Assembly (NCBI GenBank): GCA_030636485.1
Contig: DAOVWV010000005.1
Location: 1 to 14,749 of the forward strand
Origin: Methyloprofundus sp.
Lineage (GTDB): Bacteria > Pseudomonadota > Gammaproteobacteria > Methylococcales > Methylomonadaceae
Reading direction: 5' to 3'
Length of the DNA: 14,749 nucleotides
The notes below the pieces were generated by a model. The model was not told the DNA's origin. It made no database searches and was given only the letters and a program-made list of their open reading frames with translations. Shown in pieces: positions 1 through 7,507 of the stretch (positions are counted from its first letter, which is position 1; every line of letters begins with the position of its first letter). Position numbers and translations under genes: made by a program.

Positions 1-668
1 ATCCTGAGTTTACGCTGTTGGAGTGGTATAGGGTAGGGTTTGACTTAGCACAGTTAATGGACGATGTTGAGCACTTGTTAAGTCAGTTTCTGGGCAGTGA
101 ACGTTTTCCTGATAAAGCAGAACGTATTCGCTATAAAGACGTTTTTGCTAACTATACGGGATTGAATGCCTTGCAGTTTGATCTTGACTTGTATCAGTCG
201 TTTGCTAAAGCACAGGGCTACCCAGAAGCAGTTGCCTTATGTACATCAGATCATGCGGCCTGGCTGGATTTTTTATTTAGCCATAGTGTGCAGCAACACT
301 TAGGGAAAACCGGCTTATGCATGGTCTATGATTATCCTGCCTGTCTGCCGTCATTAGCGCGCACAAAAGTGGATAATTCACTGCTGGTAGAACGGGTTGA
401 AGTGTTCCTGCTAGGGGTGGAGTTAGGTAATGGTTATTTTGAATTAAGCGATGCTAACGAGCAAAATAGACGTTTTGAACAAGATATTTTGCTGCGGGAG
501 CAGAATGGGGCGGCAAAAATTAGCAAGGATGAGCGCTTATTGGCCGCTTTACAAAGTGGCTTACCTGACTGTTCCGGCATTGCGATAGGTTTAGATCGAC
601 TATTAATGATAATAAGTCAAAAAACCGCGATTGATGAAGTACTGGCATTTTCTGTAAAAAATGCATGA
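1..668 (+). CDS. epmA: EF-P beta-lysyltransferase EpmA (PoxA/GenX), 3' part only
   Basis: This is the C-terminal part of a class II lysyl-tRNA synthetase-like protein. The family attaches (R)-beta-lysine to elongation factor P, which helps ribosomes through polyproline stretches. The reading frame is open from the left edge (codons from base 3, reading PEFTLLEWYRVGFDLAQLMD), so the gene starts outside the window and about 220 residues are visible. The TTG at 18 lies inside the conserved PEFTxLEWYR block and is not a real start. Other marks are the block VELGNGYFELSDANEQNRRF and, near the C-terminus, the class II motif 3 GIAIGLDRLLMII, which includes the ATP-contacting arginine. The absence of an anticodon-binding domain cannot be checked here. 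The end at 668 is followed by 136 bases without a gene before bamA. The identification is strong; only completeness is unknown. Confidence 0.93.
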   Translation, partial: PEFTLLEWYRVGFDLAQLMDDVEHLLSQFLGSERFPDKAERIRYKDVFANYTGLNALQFDLDLYQSFAKAQGYPEAVALCTSDHAAWLDFLFSHSVQQHLGKTGLCMVYDYPACLPSLARTKVDNSLLVERVEVFLLGVELGNGYFELSDANEQNRRFEQDILLREQNGAAKISKDERLLAALQSGLPDCSGIAIGLDRLLMIISQKTAIDEVLAFSVKNA

Positions 669-804
669 ATTCTATAAATTAGGGAAGTGGAAAAATTAAT
701 TAATCCATTTGTAAACGGGTATTCCTATCATTACTGTTATTTTGGTTGATTATATTATGTTTCCATCCTCCTTATTGATTTTTTCTTCTGCTATTAATGT
801 GTAA

Positions 805-3189
805 ATGAAATTAAAAGTTTTTTTATCTCTGTTGCTGGTTCTACTATCAATATCTCCTATCGTGCACAGCGAAGAGCCAGGCTTTGTCGTCAAGGATATT
901 CGTGTCAACGGCTTACAGCGTATTTCAGTGGGTACTGTGTTTAATTACCTACCCGTTAATATAGGGGAAGAATTACTGTATAAAAATATAGCGCCTGCAA
1001 TACGTGCTTTATTCAAAACAGGTTTTTTTCAAGATATTTCTATGAGTCGTGATGGTGATGTACTGTTGATTGATGTACAGGAACGCCCTTCGATAGCAGA
1101 AATTAAATTTGAAGGAAATGATGATTTAAGTAGTGAAGATTTACTGAAGGCTTTAACCGCAATAGGTCTTTCAAAAGGAAAGGTTTTTAACCAGCAAATT
1201 CTGGATAAAGTAGAGCAGGAATTAATGCGCCAATACTTTAGTCATGGTAAATACAGCTTAAAGATTGATACCGAAGTACTGCCACTAGAAAGGAATAGGG
1301 TTAATATTACCATTAATATCTCTGAAGGAGCTGTTGCCAAGATAAAATATGTCAATATTATTGGTAACAAGGTTTTCCCCGAAGATGACTTGACTAAACA
1401 GTTTGAATTAAGTACGACGGGTTGGTTGTCTTTTTATACCAAAGATGATCAATATTCCAAGCAAAAATTATCAGCTGACTTAGAGCGCCTGCGTTCTTAT
1501 TATTTAGACCGGGGTTATATTAACTTTGTTATTAAGTCTACCCAAGTTGAAATAACGCCTGATAAAAAAGATATTTATATTAATGTCAATATAGATGAAG
1601 GAGCCTTGTTTACCTTAGGTAAAGTCAAACTAAGCGGTAATCTGGTTGTTGATCCTGAAGAACTTATCTCGTTATTACAAGTAGGGCCTGGTGAAATATT
1701 TTCACGTAAGAATGCAACTTTAACATCAAAAGCAATCTCTGATCGCCTAGGTGAAGAGGGCTATGCATTTGCCAATGTCAATATGGTACCTGATATCCAT
1801 AATGAGACTAAAATTGTCGATATGACTTTTTTTGTTGACCCTGCAAACCGTGCTTATGTCAGACGGGTGAATTTTCAGGGAAATACAAAAACACGGGATC
1901 AGGTATTACGTAGAGAGATGCGCCAGATGGAAGGTTCGTGGGCATCCTCTGTTAAAATCGAACGCTCAAAGGAGCGCTTGAACCGTTTGGGATATTTTGA
2001 AAATATTGGAATAGAAACGCCTATCGTGCCCGGAACGCGTGATCAGTTGGATTTAAATTTCTCGGTGTCTGAAAAGTCATCCGGTAATATGATGGCAGGT
2101 ATCGGTTATTCACAGACACAAGGTGTTATTTATAATGCCAGTGTGACGCAGGATAATATTTTTGGTTCGGGTAAGCGAGTCAGTGTTAACTTTAATAAAA
2201 GTGATGTTTCGACTCTTTACAGCCTAAGTTTTACCAATCCTTATTTTACGCGTGATGGGGTCAGTCTTGGTTATAATTTTTTATATAGAACAACGGATGC
2301 TCAGGAAGCGAACATCTCCAATTATTTAACCGATGTGATCAGCGGTGGTTTTAATCTGGGTTTTCCGATTAACGAGAACCAGCGTTTTAATTTCGGCGTG
2401 AATATTAAGCACACCACATTGAAGGCGGGTGAGTTTGCACCGCCTGAATTGCCCTTTTGGATATATGAAAATGGAGACAAGTTTTTAACCTTTCCTTTTT
2501 CTATCGGCTGGGTGCGTGATACTTTAGATAGACCCATTTTTCCAACCACGGGTAGCCAGCAGCGTTTGTCTGCTTTGGTCACAATACCTGGTAGTGATTT
2601 AACCTACTATAAACTGAGTGCAAAGGATCAGCATTATTTTAGTGTCGCCAAAGATCTGGTTTTAAAGTTTATGGTTTCAGCCGCCTATGGTGATGGTTAT
2701 GGTGATACAGAAAGCTTACCCTTCTTTGAAAACTATTTTGCGGGTGGGGTGAATTCAGTGCGGGGTTGGAAGGATAATACCTTAGGGCCACGTGATAACT
2801 GTAATGGTACCTGTAGCTTTGATGGTAATGAACCACGACCTTATGGGGGGAATATTAAAGTTTTGGGTAATACCGAGCTTATTTTTCCTGTTCCTTTTAT
2901 GTCAGATGTGGAGTCAGTGCGTTTAATGGCTTTCTTTGATATAGGAACTGTTGCGGGAGGCTCTATACGTTATGACGAAAGCAATCCTGATTGTAAGCCC
3001 AGCGATGTTACTTGCTATTCTCGGCTCAATGCCAGCCTTTCTTTTGATGATTTCAGGTATTCAACCGGAATAGCAGCAAAATGGCTATCGCCGTTTGGAG
3101 CCTTGCAGATCAGTTATGCGATTCCTCTGAATGATAAAGAAGGGGATGAATTACAGGCATTCCAGTTTAGTTTTGGGTCGCAGTTTTAA
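805..3189 (+). CDS. bamA: outer membrane protein assembly factor BamA
   Basis: This is an Omp85-family protein of 794 residues, the usual BamA length. It folds and inserts beta-barrel proteins into the outer membrane. A hydrophobic signal peptide (about residues 1-22, ending IVHS before EEPGF) is followed by five POTRA domains to about residue 420 and a 16-strand barrel ending in phenylalanine (FSFGSQF), the barrel end signal. The loop 6 motif, usually VRGF, reads VRGW here (residues 652-655). Cysteine pairs at 666/670 and 730/737 lie in predicted surface loops and may form disulfides. The ATG at 805 directly follows an in-frame TAA, and no clear Shine-Dalgarno sequence precedes it. The neighbours are epmA and a dehydrogenase instead of the usual rseP, skp and lpxD, so this may be a relocated bamA or a second copy. 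It is less likely to be TamA, which has three POTRA domains. Confidence 0.93.
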   Translation: MKLKVFLSLLLVLLSISPIVHSEEPGFVVKDIRVNGLQRISVGTVFNYLPVNIGEELLYKNIAPAIRALFKTGFFQDISMSRDGDVLLIDVQERPSIAEIKFEGNDDLSSEDLLKALTAIGLSKGKVFNQQILDKVEQELMRQYFSHGKYSLKIDTEVLPLERNRVNITINISEGAVAKIKYVNIIGNKVFPEDDLTKQFELSTTGWLSFYTKDDQYSKQKLSADLERLRSYYLDRGYINFVIKSTQVEITPDKKDIYINVNIDEGALFTLGKVKLSGNLVVDPEELISLLQVGPGEIFSRKNATLTSKAISDRLGEEGYAFANVNMVPDIHNETKIVDMTFFVDPANRAYVRRVNFQGNTKTRDQVLRREMRQMEGSWASSVKIERSKERLNRLGYFENIGIETPIVPGTRDQLDLNFSVSEKSSGNMMAGIGYSQTQGVIYNASVTQDNIFGSGKRVSVNFNKSDVSTLYSLSFTNPYFTRDGVSLGYNFLYRTTDAQEANISNYLTDVISGGFNLGFPINENQRFNFGVNIKHTTLKAGEFAPPELPFWIYENGDKFLTFPFSIGWVRDTLDRPIFPTTGSQQRLSALVTIPGSDLTYYKLSAKDQHYFSVAKDLVLKFMVSAAYGDGYGDTESLPFFENYFAGGVNSVRGWKDNTLGPRDNCNGTCSFDGNEPRPYGGNIKVLGNTELIFPVPFMSDVESVRLMAFFDIGTVAGGSIRYDESNPDCKPSDVTCYSRLNASLSFDDFRYSTGIAAKWLSPFGALQISYAIPLNDKEGDELQAFQFSFGSQF

Positions 3190-3243
3190 TACCTATCTTG
3201 GGGAAGTGAGCGCGTACCCAGTCATCATGACGGAATGCGCTAC

Positions 3244-3280
3244 CGCTTTTCCATCCTACCTCGCGTAGGTTGGATAAGCG
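3244..3280. repeat. REP-like palindrome downstream of bamA
   Basis: The sequence folds into a near-perfect hairpin. The inner stem CCTAC (3255-3259) pairs with GTAGG (3265-3269) around a five-base loop. The stem continues outward to CGCTT (3244-3248) pairing with AAGCG (3276-3280), with only two mismatches in 16 pairs. No T-run follows, so a simple intrinsic terminator is unlikely. The phrase GGTTGGATAAGCGTAGCG resembles short palindromic intergenic repeats that are common in proteobacterial genomes; that resemblance is from memory. A further small stem (TTATCTA 3398-3404 with TAGATAA 3413-3419) lies in the same gap before the dehydrogenase gene. Confidence 0.55.
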
Positions 3281-3473
3281 TAGCGTAATCCGACAGAATA
3301 TCTACAATGACGCTGATGATAGTCGTTATGTTGATCGCCTACAGAATGTACTTTGCAGTAATGCCTACAGTGGAGTACGCTAAAATGTCAGATTTCGTTA
3401 TCTATGCTACGCTAGATAAGCTAATTTTTACCAGTGGATAATGAGAAGTTACAAATTATAGGAAATTATAATA

Positions 3474-4163
3474 ATGAAAACAGTTTTAATTACCGGGGCT
3501 AATCGTGGCCTGGGGCTGGAATTTTGTCGTCAATATGCACAAGCCGGTTGGCAAGTGCTCGCATGTTGTCGTCAACCTGAGAAGGCTAAGGCTTTATCTC
3601 AACTAGCAAACCATTATCCTGCATTGCGTATTGTTCCCTTGGATATACAGAATCATCAGCAATGCGATGCCTTGGCGGCAGAGCTACAACAAGTCACTAT
3701 AGATGTACTTATCTCGAATGCCGGTGTGTATGGTGGTCATCATGCCTTTGGTCATCTTGATTATAATGCGTGGCGGGATACCTTGGAAACCAATGTACTC
3801 AGTGCCATGAAGCTGGCAGAAGTGTTTGCACCTCATCTTGCGGCGAGCCAATCCGGTCTTTTTATTGCCATTAGTAGTTTAATGGGCAGTATGGCTGACA
3901 ATGGCAGTGGGGGCAGTTATCTGTATCGTTCTAGTAAGGCTGCACTCAATGCAGTGATGAAAAGCCTTTCCTTTGATTTTGCCAGCCAGGGAACAGGTGT
4001 GCTTATTTTTCACCCCGGCTGGGTGCAAACGGATATGGGCGGTCCAAACGGCTTGATTGATGTCGATGAGAGTGTGACAGGTATGCGCCAGCATATAGAG
4101 CAGTTTGAAATGTCGCAAAGCGGAAGTTTTATAAAGTACGATGGCACGGCTATGCCTTGGTAA
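3474..4163 (+). CDS. short-chain dehydrogenase/reductase (C-factor/sniffer-like)
   Basis: This is a 229-residue NAD(P)-dependent oxidoreductase of the classical SDR family, probably soluble and cytoplasmic. The nucleotide-binding glycine motif TGANRGLG is at residues 7-14, the NAG motif at 82-84, the catalytic serine in ISSLMGS (about 134-139), and the Tyr/Lys pair in YRSSK (151-155). HPGWVQTDMGG (about 180-190) is typical of the C-factor/sniffer branch, a group of short single-domain SDRs acting on carbonyl compounds of mostly unknown identity. GGAA lies about ten bases before the ATG. A gap of 284 bases with palindromes separates the gene from bamA, so it is probably a separate unit. The substrate cannot be told from the sequence. 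Confidence 0.88.
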   Translation: MKTVLITGANRGLGLEFCRQYAQAGWQVLACCRQPEKAKALSQLANHYPALRIVPLDIQNHQQCDALAAELQQVTIDVLISNAGVYGGHHAFGHLDYNAWRDTLETNVLSAMKLAEVFAPHLAASQSGLFIAISSLMGSMADNGSGGSYLYRSSKAALNAVMKSLSFDFASQGTGVLIFHPGWVQTDMGGPNGLIDVDESVTGMRQHIEQFEMSQSGSFIKYDGTAMPW

Positions 4164-4464
4164 TATTGGATGAATAACCGATTAGCACTCTTGTATCTGG
4201 CATAATGTTTCAGGTTCGATGATTGCAAGCTATTGGCGTAGTCAGGTTAAGGCCGAGAAGTAAAAGTGCTGTTACGGTTTAGCTATTCTTATGTGGAAGA
4301 ATGGGTGAGACCTATGTTCTGGGGCACAGTCGTTAAGTTAAGGTGAGAGGCATAGGATGTGCTGAGGCACGAAGCGCATCTTTCGGAGTCTGATGCGCTT
4401 CCTATACCAAAATTCTTAACTGAATGGTTGTACTACAGGTATCTGGAAGTGATACGAGTCGCTT
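4164..4464. other. gene-free gap between the dehydrogenase and lpoB-like genes
   Basis: Two convergent genes end on either side of this gap of about 300 bases. The right part (4326-4431) is a structured repeat described separately. In the left part (4164-4325) I see no credible open frame, RNA gene or terminator. A stretch around 4271-4302 loosely resembles 7348-7376 near the third repeat copy (shared core TTTAGCTATT), so a decayed repeat fragment is possible. Confidence 0.5.
4326..4431. repeat. intergenic structured repeat, copy A
   Basis: This element of about 106 bases has imperfect terminal inverted repeats: 4326-4342 and 4415-4431 match at 13 of 17 positions once one is reversed. Inside, GAAGCGCATC (4371-4380) pairs perfectly with GATGCGCTTC (4392-4401), and ATAGG (4352-4356) pairs with CCTAT (4401-4405, sharing the base at 4401). 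Bases 4348-4385 are identical to 5648-5685 in copy B. The layout suggests a MITE- or REP-like element with no coding capacity. It lies just past the 3' end of the minus-strand lpoB-like gene and could act as a transcript end or stability hairpin. No target-site duplication was identified. Confidence 0.7.
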
Positions 4465-5082
4465 CTACCAGCCAAAAACCGGTTTTTTAGCCTGTTTGGC
4501 AATCTCTACATTCTCTTCCCATATGGCAAGCCCCGTATCCAGGTCGGTAAGTGCCATATGAAAGAAAAAGTAGGACTCTCTTACTCTGCCAGAAGACGCT
4601 TGTTGCTGTACGATTTCACCGGATAAACTCATATCCGGTGCAATGGCTGTACCGGATTTTTTAACGGTGCTCTGGTTAAACATATCATCTTGATCCAGCT
4701 CACGTACCTGTCTACTGGCTCTGTCATCCGGGCCATTACCGCCTATAGCCGTTGTTGTTAACGCCTTTCCTGAGCGTAGTAAAGCATACCTGATTTTATC
4801 GGTTAAAATCCGGGTATCAATATGTTCGTTAGTGGAGTTTTTTACCGTACTGATCATCAGGATCATTTTACGGCCATCAGCGCGGTTTAACACCCCCGAT
4901 TCCAGTAACGAGTTTATGCCCTTTTCAGCGGCTATCTGCCAATCTTTAAAATTGATATCATCGGTTGTTACCAAGCCTTCATTGCTTGTTGCATCTATGC
5001 GCCTAGTCTGTGTGCCGCCACAGCCTGTTAAAATGATAAGAGATAAACTGATACTGAGCAATGATATGATTTTATGAGTCAT
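4465..5082 (-). CDS. lpoB: LpoB-type lipoprotein (penicillin-binding protein activator family)
   Basis: This is a 205-residue lipoprotein. A signal peptide with lipobox LTGC makes Cys21 the lipidated residue, so it should sit in the outer membrane facing the periplasm. In the known family (E. coli LpoB/YcfM, COG3417) the protein reaches through the peptidoglycan and stimulates the synthase PBP1B. The body (about residues 45-200) has the expected pattern: LADKI-like block LTDKIRYALLRSGK, APDMSLSGEIVQQ, and the closing strands YFFFHMALTDLDTGLAIWEENVEI. The linker after the cysteine is short. It is the last gene of a minus-strand cluster, 47 bases after the YcfL-like gene, the same pairing as E. 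coli ycfL-lpoB. No strong ribosome site precedes the ATG. Whether it activates PBP1B here, or is a paralogue with another partner, cannot be told. The protein ends in Gly-Trp. Confidence 0.8.
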   Translation of the reverse strand: MTHKIISLLSISLSLIILTGCGGTQTRRIDATSNEGLVTTDDINFKDWQIAAEKGINSLLESGVLNRADGRKMILMISTVKNSTNEHIDTRILTDKIRYALLRSGKALTTTAIGGNGPDDRASRQVRELDQDDMFNQSTVKKSGTAIAPDMSLSGEIVQQQASSGRVRESYFFFHMALTDLDTGLAIWEENVEIAKQAKKPVFGW

Positions 5083-5129
5083 AGTGAGTTTTTATAGAGT
5101 ATAGAGTGGTTAGAATATAAAGTGTCGTT

Positions 5130-5597
5130 TTACCAATTTGACCTGGCTTCCTGGTTTTCTTTTATGCTGAGAGTGAAGTCTTTACAGCGGGCATTGGGTG
5201 AAATTGCCATGATTCTAATGGTATCACCTGGAATCACTGTCATGGGGATCCAGGTTTGTGTGCCTGTTTTGATATCCATACCATTCTCATCCAGCCAGCT
5301 GAAACGGTAGGCTATTTGATAAGGGTTATCCTTCATAAACCAGGTACTCATCTGGTCCCATATACTGGTTCGGGTATTGACTGCAGTGACCTGTACTTTA
5401 AGCAGTCCATCAGGTAGCTCAACCTTGTCTATACGCTCAATGAACAGCCTGCGGCTGAGGAAGCTGTCAGTCGATACTTTTGAGTTATCAACTGACTCGC
5501 GCAGCATGAATTTTTCGGTATTTTCAACGGTGTTGACGGTTGCCTGGCAAGCAAGCAGCAACAAGCAGCTGGTGATAATAATGATGCGTTTTTTCAT
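5130..5597 (-). CDS. ycfL: YcfL-type lipoprotein (DUF1425 family)
   Basis: This is a 155-residue lipoprotein. The signal peptide ends in lipobox LLAC, making Cys17 the predicted lipidated residue. The mature part has one beta-rich domain (about residues 60-150) with features of the YcfL family: VQVTAVNTRTSIWDQMSTWFM, then YRFSWLDENGMDIKTGTQTWIPMTVIPGDTIRI read across the middle, and a closing IAISPNARCKDF segment. YcfL is of unknown function but is encoded next to lpoB in enterobacteria, as here, which suggests a shared role in envelope synthesis. AAAGGA lies about eight bases before the ATG. It stands second to last in the cluster, behind repeat copy B. The protein ends in tryptophan. Confidence 0.75.
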   Translation of the reverse strand: MKKRIIIITSCLLLLACQATVNTVENTEKFMLRESVDNSKVSTDSFLSRRLFIERIDKVELPDGLLKVQVTAVNTRTSIWDQMSTWFMKDNPYQIAYRFSWLDENGMDIKTGTQTWIPMTVIPGDTIRIMAISPNARCKDFTLSIKENQEARSNW

Positions 5598-5647
5598 GGC
5601 TAATTCCTTTCTGTTAAGTTATTTGGAGATGCAGAGCTTACAGCAAT

Positions 5648-5736
5648 AGGCATAGGATGTGCTGAGGCACGAAGCGCATCTTTCGAAACCTGATGCGCAG
5701 CACACCCTATATCACAATCCTTAACTGAATGACTGT
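5648..5736. repeat. intergenic structured repeat, copy B
   Basis: This is the second copy, in the same orientation as copy A and matching it at 48 of 51 bases from 5648 to 5698. The right terminal repeat (5720-5736) reads, once reversed, almost the same as the left end of copy A (15 of 17). The left end is not clear, although GTTAAGTTA occurs further out at 5613-5621. The right arm differs from copy A but still pairs with the left arm: GCGCATC (5674-5680) with GATGCGC (5692-5698), TGTGCT (5658-5663) with AGCACA (5699-5704), and ATAGG (5652-5656) with CCTAT (5706-5710). The fold is kept although the sequence changed. It fills the gap between the COG3014-type and ycfL-like genes. Confidence 0.7.
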
Positions 5737-5776
5737 GACGCAGAGTATGTAAACTAGGCGTTGCCCTGATAAAAAA

Positions 5777-7273
5777 TTATTGGGTTTCAAATGTTTTATA
5801 AATCAGTTTATTGGCAGATAATGCTCTTACAAAGACAATAGCGTTATTTGTATTATTTTTCAATTTTATTTCAGTTGTTTGGCTAGCGTCCAGCGGAGTT
5901 ATATTAATAAGCCCATTATCGGGAATAGGGATATGCGCAATTTGTACTTCCTGAGGCAATGTTTCCCAGCAGCGGGTATCAGCAGTATTAAATAAGGCCT
6001 TGTAGGTTCCCGTTAAGAGTAATGCACCAATGACTGCGCCATCATTCCCCGAGTTCCTAGCTGCCTGGACAGCTGCAAAGCTGGCAATTTCCTTGGTCAA
6101 CGTGGATACTACAAGTCGGGTGATCATGCCTGGGAGTTTTTCATGGTACTCCTGGGACATAATGGCATCAAAATTTGCTATCTGCTCGGTTTGCACTGAG
6201 CGCTTATTGCCCTGATATAGATAGTCAATATTCAAGCCCTGTAGAGCAGAGCTAAAATATTCATAACGCGGAAAAGCAATCCCGGTATAACCCACATAAG
6301 GCAGGATTATCTGAAATTTTTCCTGTTTCAGTGCCGGTGCACGGCCATTGAAAAGCAGCACATAGGCCATTTTCTGATCTAAAGGGTAATCATAGGTCTT
6401 GATATGGCTGAGTTCGTTGGGTATTCTGTCACCTATTTTTCTCGCGGTGCTAACATAATCTTGTTGTACCAGTTTATTCTCAGGTAACATTCTGTAGAGA
6501 TTACGGAAATCAACCAGCGCTTCACCATAATTATTATCCATCAGATAACCTATCGCAGAGAAATAGCTGACAAATGGATTGCTCAGGTTACCATACAGTT
6601 TATTGGCCTTGTTTGCAGATGACTGATAAAGGTCATTGATCACTGGGTTTTTAGAAATATCATCAAATGATATAGAGGTATTTTTAGTACTCTGGCGCTG
6701 GTTTTTTTGATTTTGAGCATCAATTTCTTTTTGGTTTTTCTGGATCTCTTCAGCAAATTGTTTCACCACATGCTTTTGCGCATTTCGCATTCTACGCAAT
6801 TCTACCTGTGCAGCGGATGGGTCATTCAGTGCAAAATAGTCCAGTGCCTTATAGGCATTGAGCATCACTTTATCAAGATACATGCCTTTATAGGGGAGGG
6901 CATTGGCATTGGTTAATGCCGCACCAACTTCTGCACCCCCCGCTCTGGCATTGATGACGGCACGATTATCGTGGTCTGCAATAATCACTTCACAACGTTT
7001 GAAGGCATTAATACTTTGCTGGTAATCACCGACTGTAAAATTGGCCGTACCCTGATCCAGTCGCCACATCAGTTCATCATCCGAATCATTGCGACTTTCA
7101 CTTTTTGCGGTTAAATCTTTTGCAGCCTTGTCAATATTACCTGAATAATAAGAAGATATATAAGGTTGTTTCTGTTTTCTGGCATCAATGATTGTTGAAC
7201 AGCCAGTGCTTAAAAGAGCGCTAGCCAACAGAGCTAAAATGGAAATACTTTTTTGTAAGGAGGTTTTATTCAT
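5777..7273 (-). CDS. COG3014-type lipoprotein with TPR-like helices
   Basis: This is a 498-residue predicted lipoprotein. The signal peptide ends in lipobox STGC, with Cys25 lipidated. Residues 68-95 (DELMWRLDQGTANFTVGDYQQSINAF) and 235-262 (SYFSAIGYLMDNNYGEALVDF) look like TPR-type helical hairpins, which usually hold protein partners. Between them, about residues 165-197 are charged and glutamine-rich and probably form a coiled coil (KQFAEEIQKNQKEIDAQNQK). The C-terminal part is beta-rich and includes GALLLTGTYKALFNTADTRCW near residue 430. It resembles the uncharacterised COG3014 family, which in several gammaproteobacteria lies before ycfL and lpoB; that is from memory. This order supports a shared envelope function, perhaps scaffolding for LpoB-type activation. 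The ATG at 7273 has no obvious ribosome site, and the gap before it carries repeat copy C and a long hairpin. Confidence 0.75.
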   Translation of the reverse strand: MNKTSLQKSISILALLASALLSTGCSTIIDARKQKQPYISSYYSGNIDKAAKDLTAKSESRNDSDDELMWRLDQGTANFTVGDYQQSINAFKRCEVIIADHDNRAVINARAGGAEVGAALTNANALPYKGMYLDKVMLNAYKALDYFALNDPSAAQVELRRMRNAQKHVVKQFAEEIQKNQKEIDAQNQKNQRQSTKNTSISFDDISKNPVINDLYQSSANKANKLYGNLSNPFVSYFSAIGYLMDNNYGEALVDFRNLYRMLPENKLVQQDYVSTARKIGDRIPNELSHIKTYDYPLDQKMAYVLLFNGRAPALKQEKFQIILPYVGYTGIAFPRYEYFSSALQGLNIDYLYQGNKRSVQTEQIANFDAIMSQEYHEKLPGMITRLVVSTLTKEIASFAAVQAARNSGNDGAVIGALLLTGTYKALFNTADTRCWETLPQEVQIAHIPIPDNGLINITPLDASQTTEIKLKNNTNNAIVFVRALSANKLIYKTFETQ

Positions 7274-7381
7274 ATATGGTACAGACTATACGACACAGCT
7301 AAAAATTTAAGGGGTCAATGGAGGTTCAATATATTATGCAGGAGTACAGTCGCTTTAGCTATTGCTGTTGCAGAATAATAC

Positions 7382-7420
7382 AATACGGATACCATCCCTC
7401 AAAGGGATGTTATCCGTATT
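7382..7420. repeat. 18-bp hairpin in the csgG-like/COG3014 gap
   Basis: The two arms AATACGGATA and TATCCGTATT (ends at 7382 and 7420), extended inward through CATCCCT/AGGGATG, form an 18-pair stem with one mismatch (7392/7410) and a three-base loop (7400-7402). On the minus strand it lies after the CsgG-domain gene and before the lipoprotein gene, directly beside repeat copy C. The following bases on that strand are AT-rich without a run of T, so an intrinsic terminator is doubtful. An RNA-stability or processing hairpin, or part of the repeat element, is as likely. Confidence 0.65.
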
Positions 7421-7507
7421 GCATAGGAAGTGCATCAAGCTCCTGAAAGATGCGCTTCGTGTCTTAGCACATCCTATGTTTCTCGTTTTAACTTAATGGT
7501 AGTTACC
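7421..7507 (-). repeat. intergenic structured repeat, copy C (inverted)
   Basis: Read on the minus strand this resembles copies A and B: CATAGGATGTGCT, then CACGAAGCGCATCTTTC, then GATGCACTTCCTATG. The stems GATGCGCTTC (7449-7458) with GAAGTGCATC (7427-7436), one mismatch, and CATAGG (7422-7427) with CCTATG (7473-7478) are kept. The terminal repeat (near 7491-7507) overlaps the stop codon of the CsgG-domain gene at 7503-7505. The other end may lie at the ACAGTCG near 7346, which would make the 18-bp hairpin an insert inside the element; that extension is uncertain. Confidence 0.62.

Noticed and set aside
2322..2582. Minus-strand open frame inside bamA
   Set aside because: It lies wholly within the conserved barrel-coding sequence and its translation has no domain features; it is a shadow frame.
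4211..4232. GGTTCGATGATTGC looks like a tRNA T-arm
   Set aside because: No matching acceptor, D or anticodon stems are found around it.
7382..7420. Intrinsic terminator for the CsgG-domain gene
   Set aside because: The stem is strong but no T-run follows on the minus strand, so I list it only as a hairpin.
4326..7507. CRISPR array from the three repeated segments
   Set aside because: The copies are far apart, in both orientations, and separated by whole genes; there is no regular spacer pattern.
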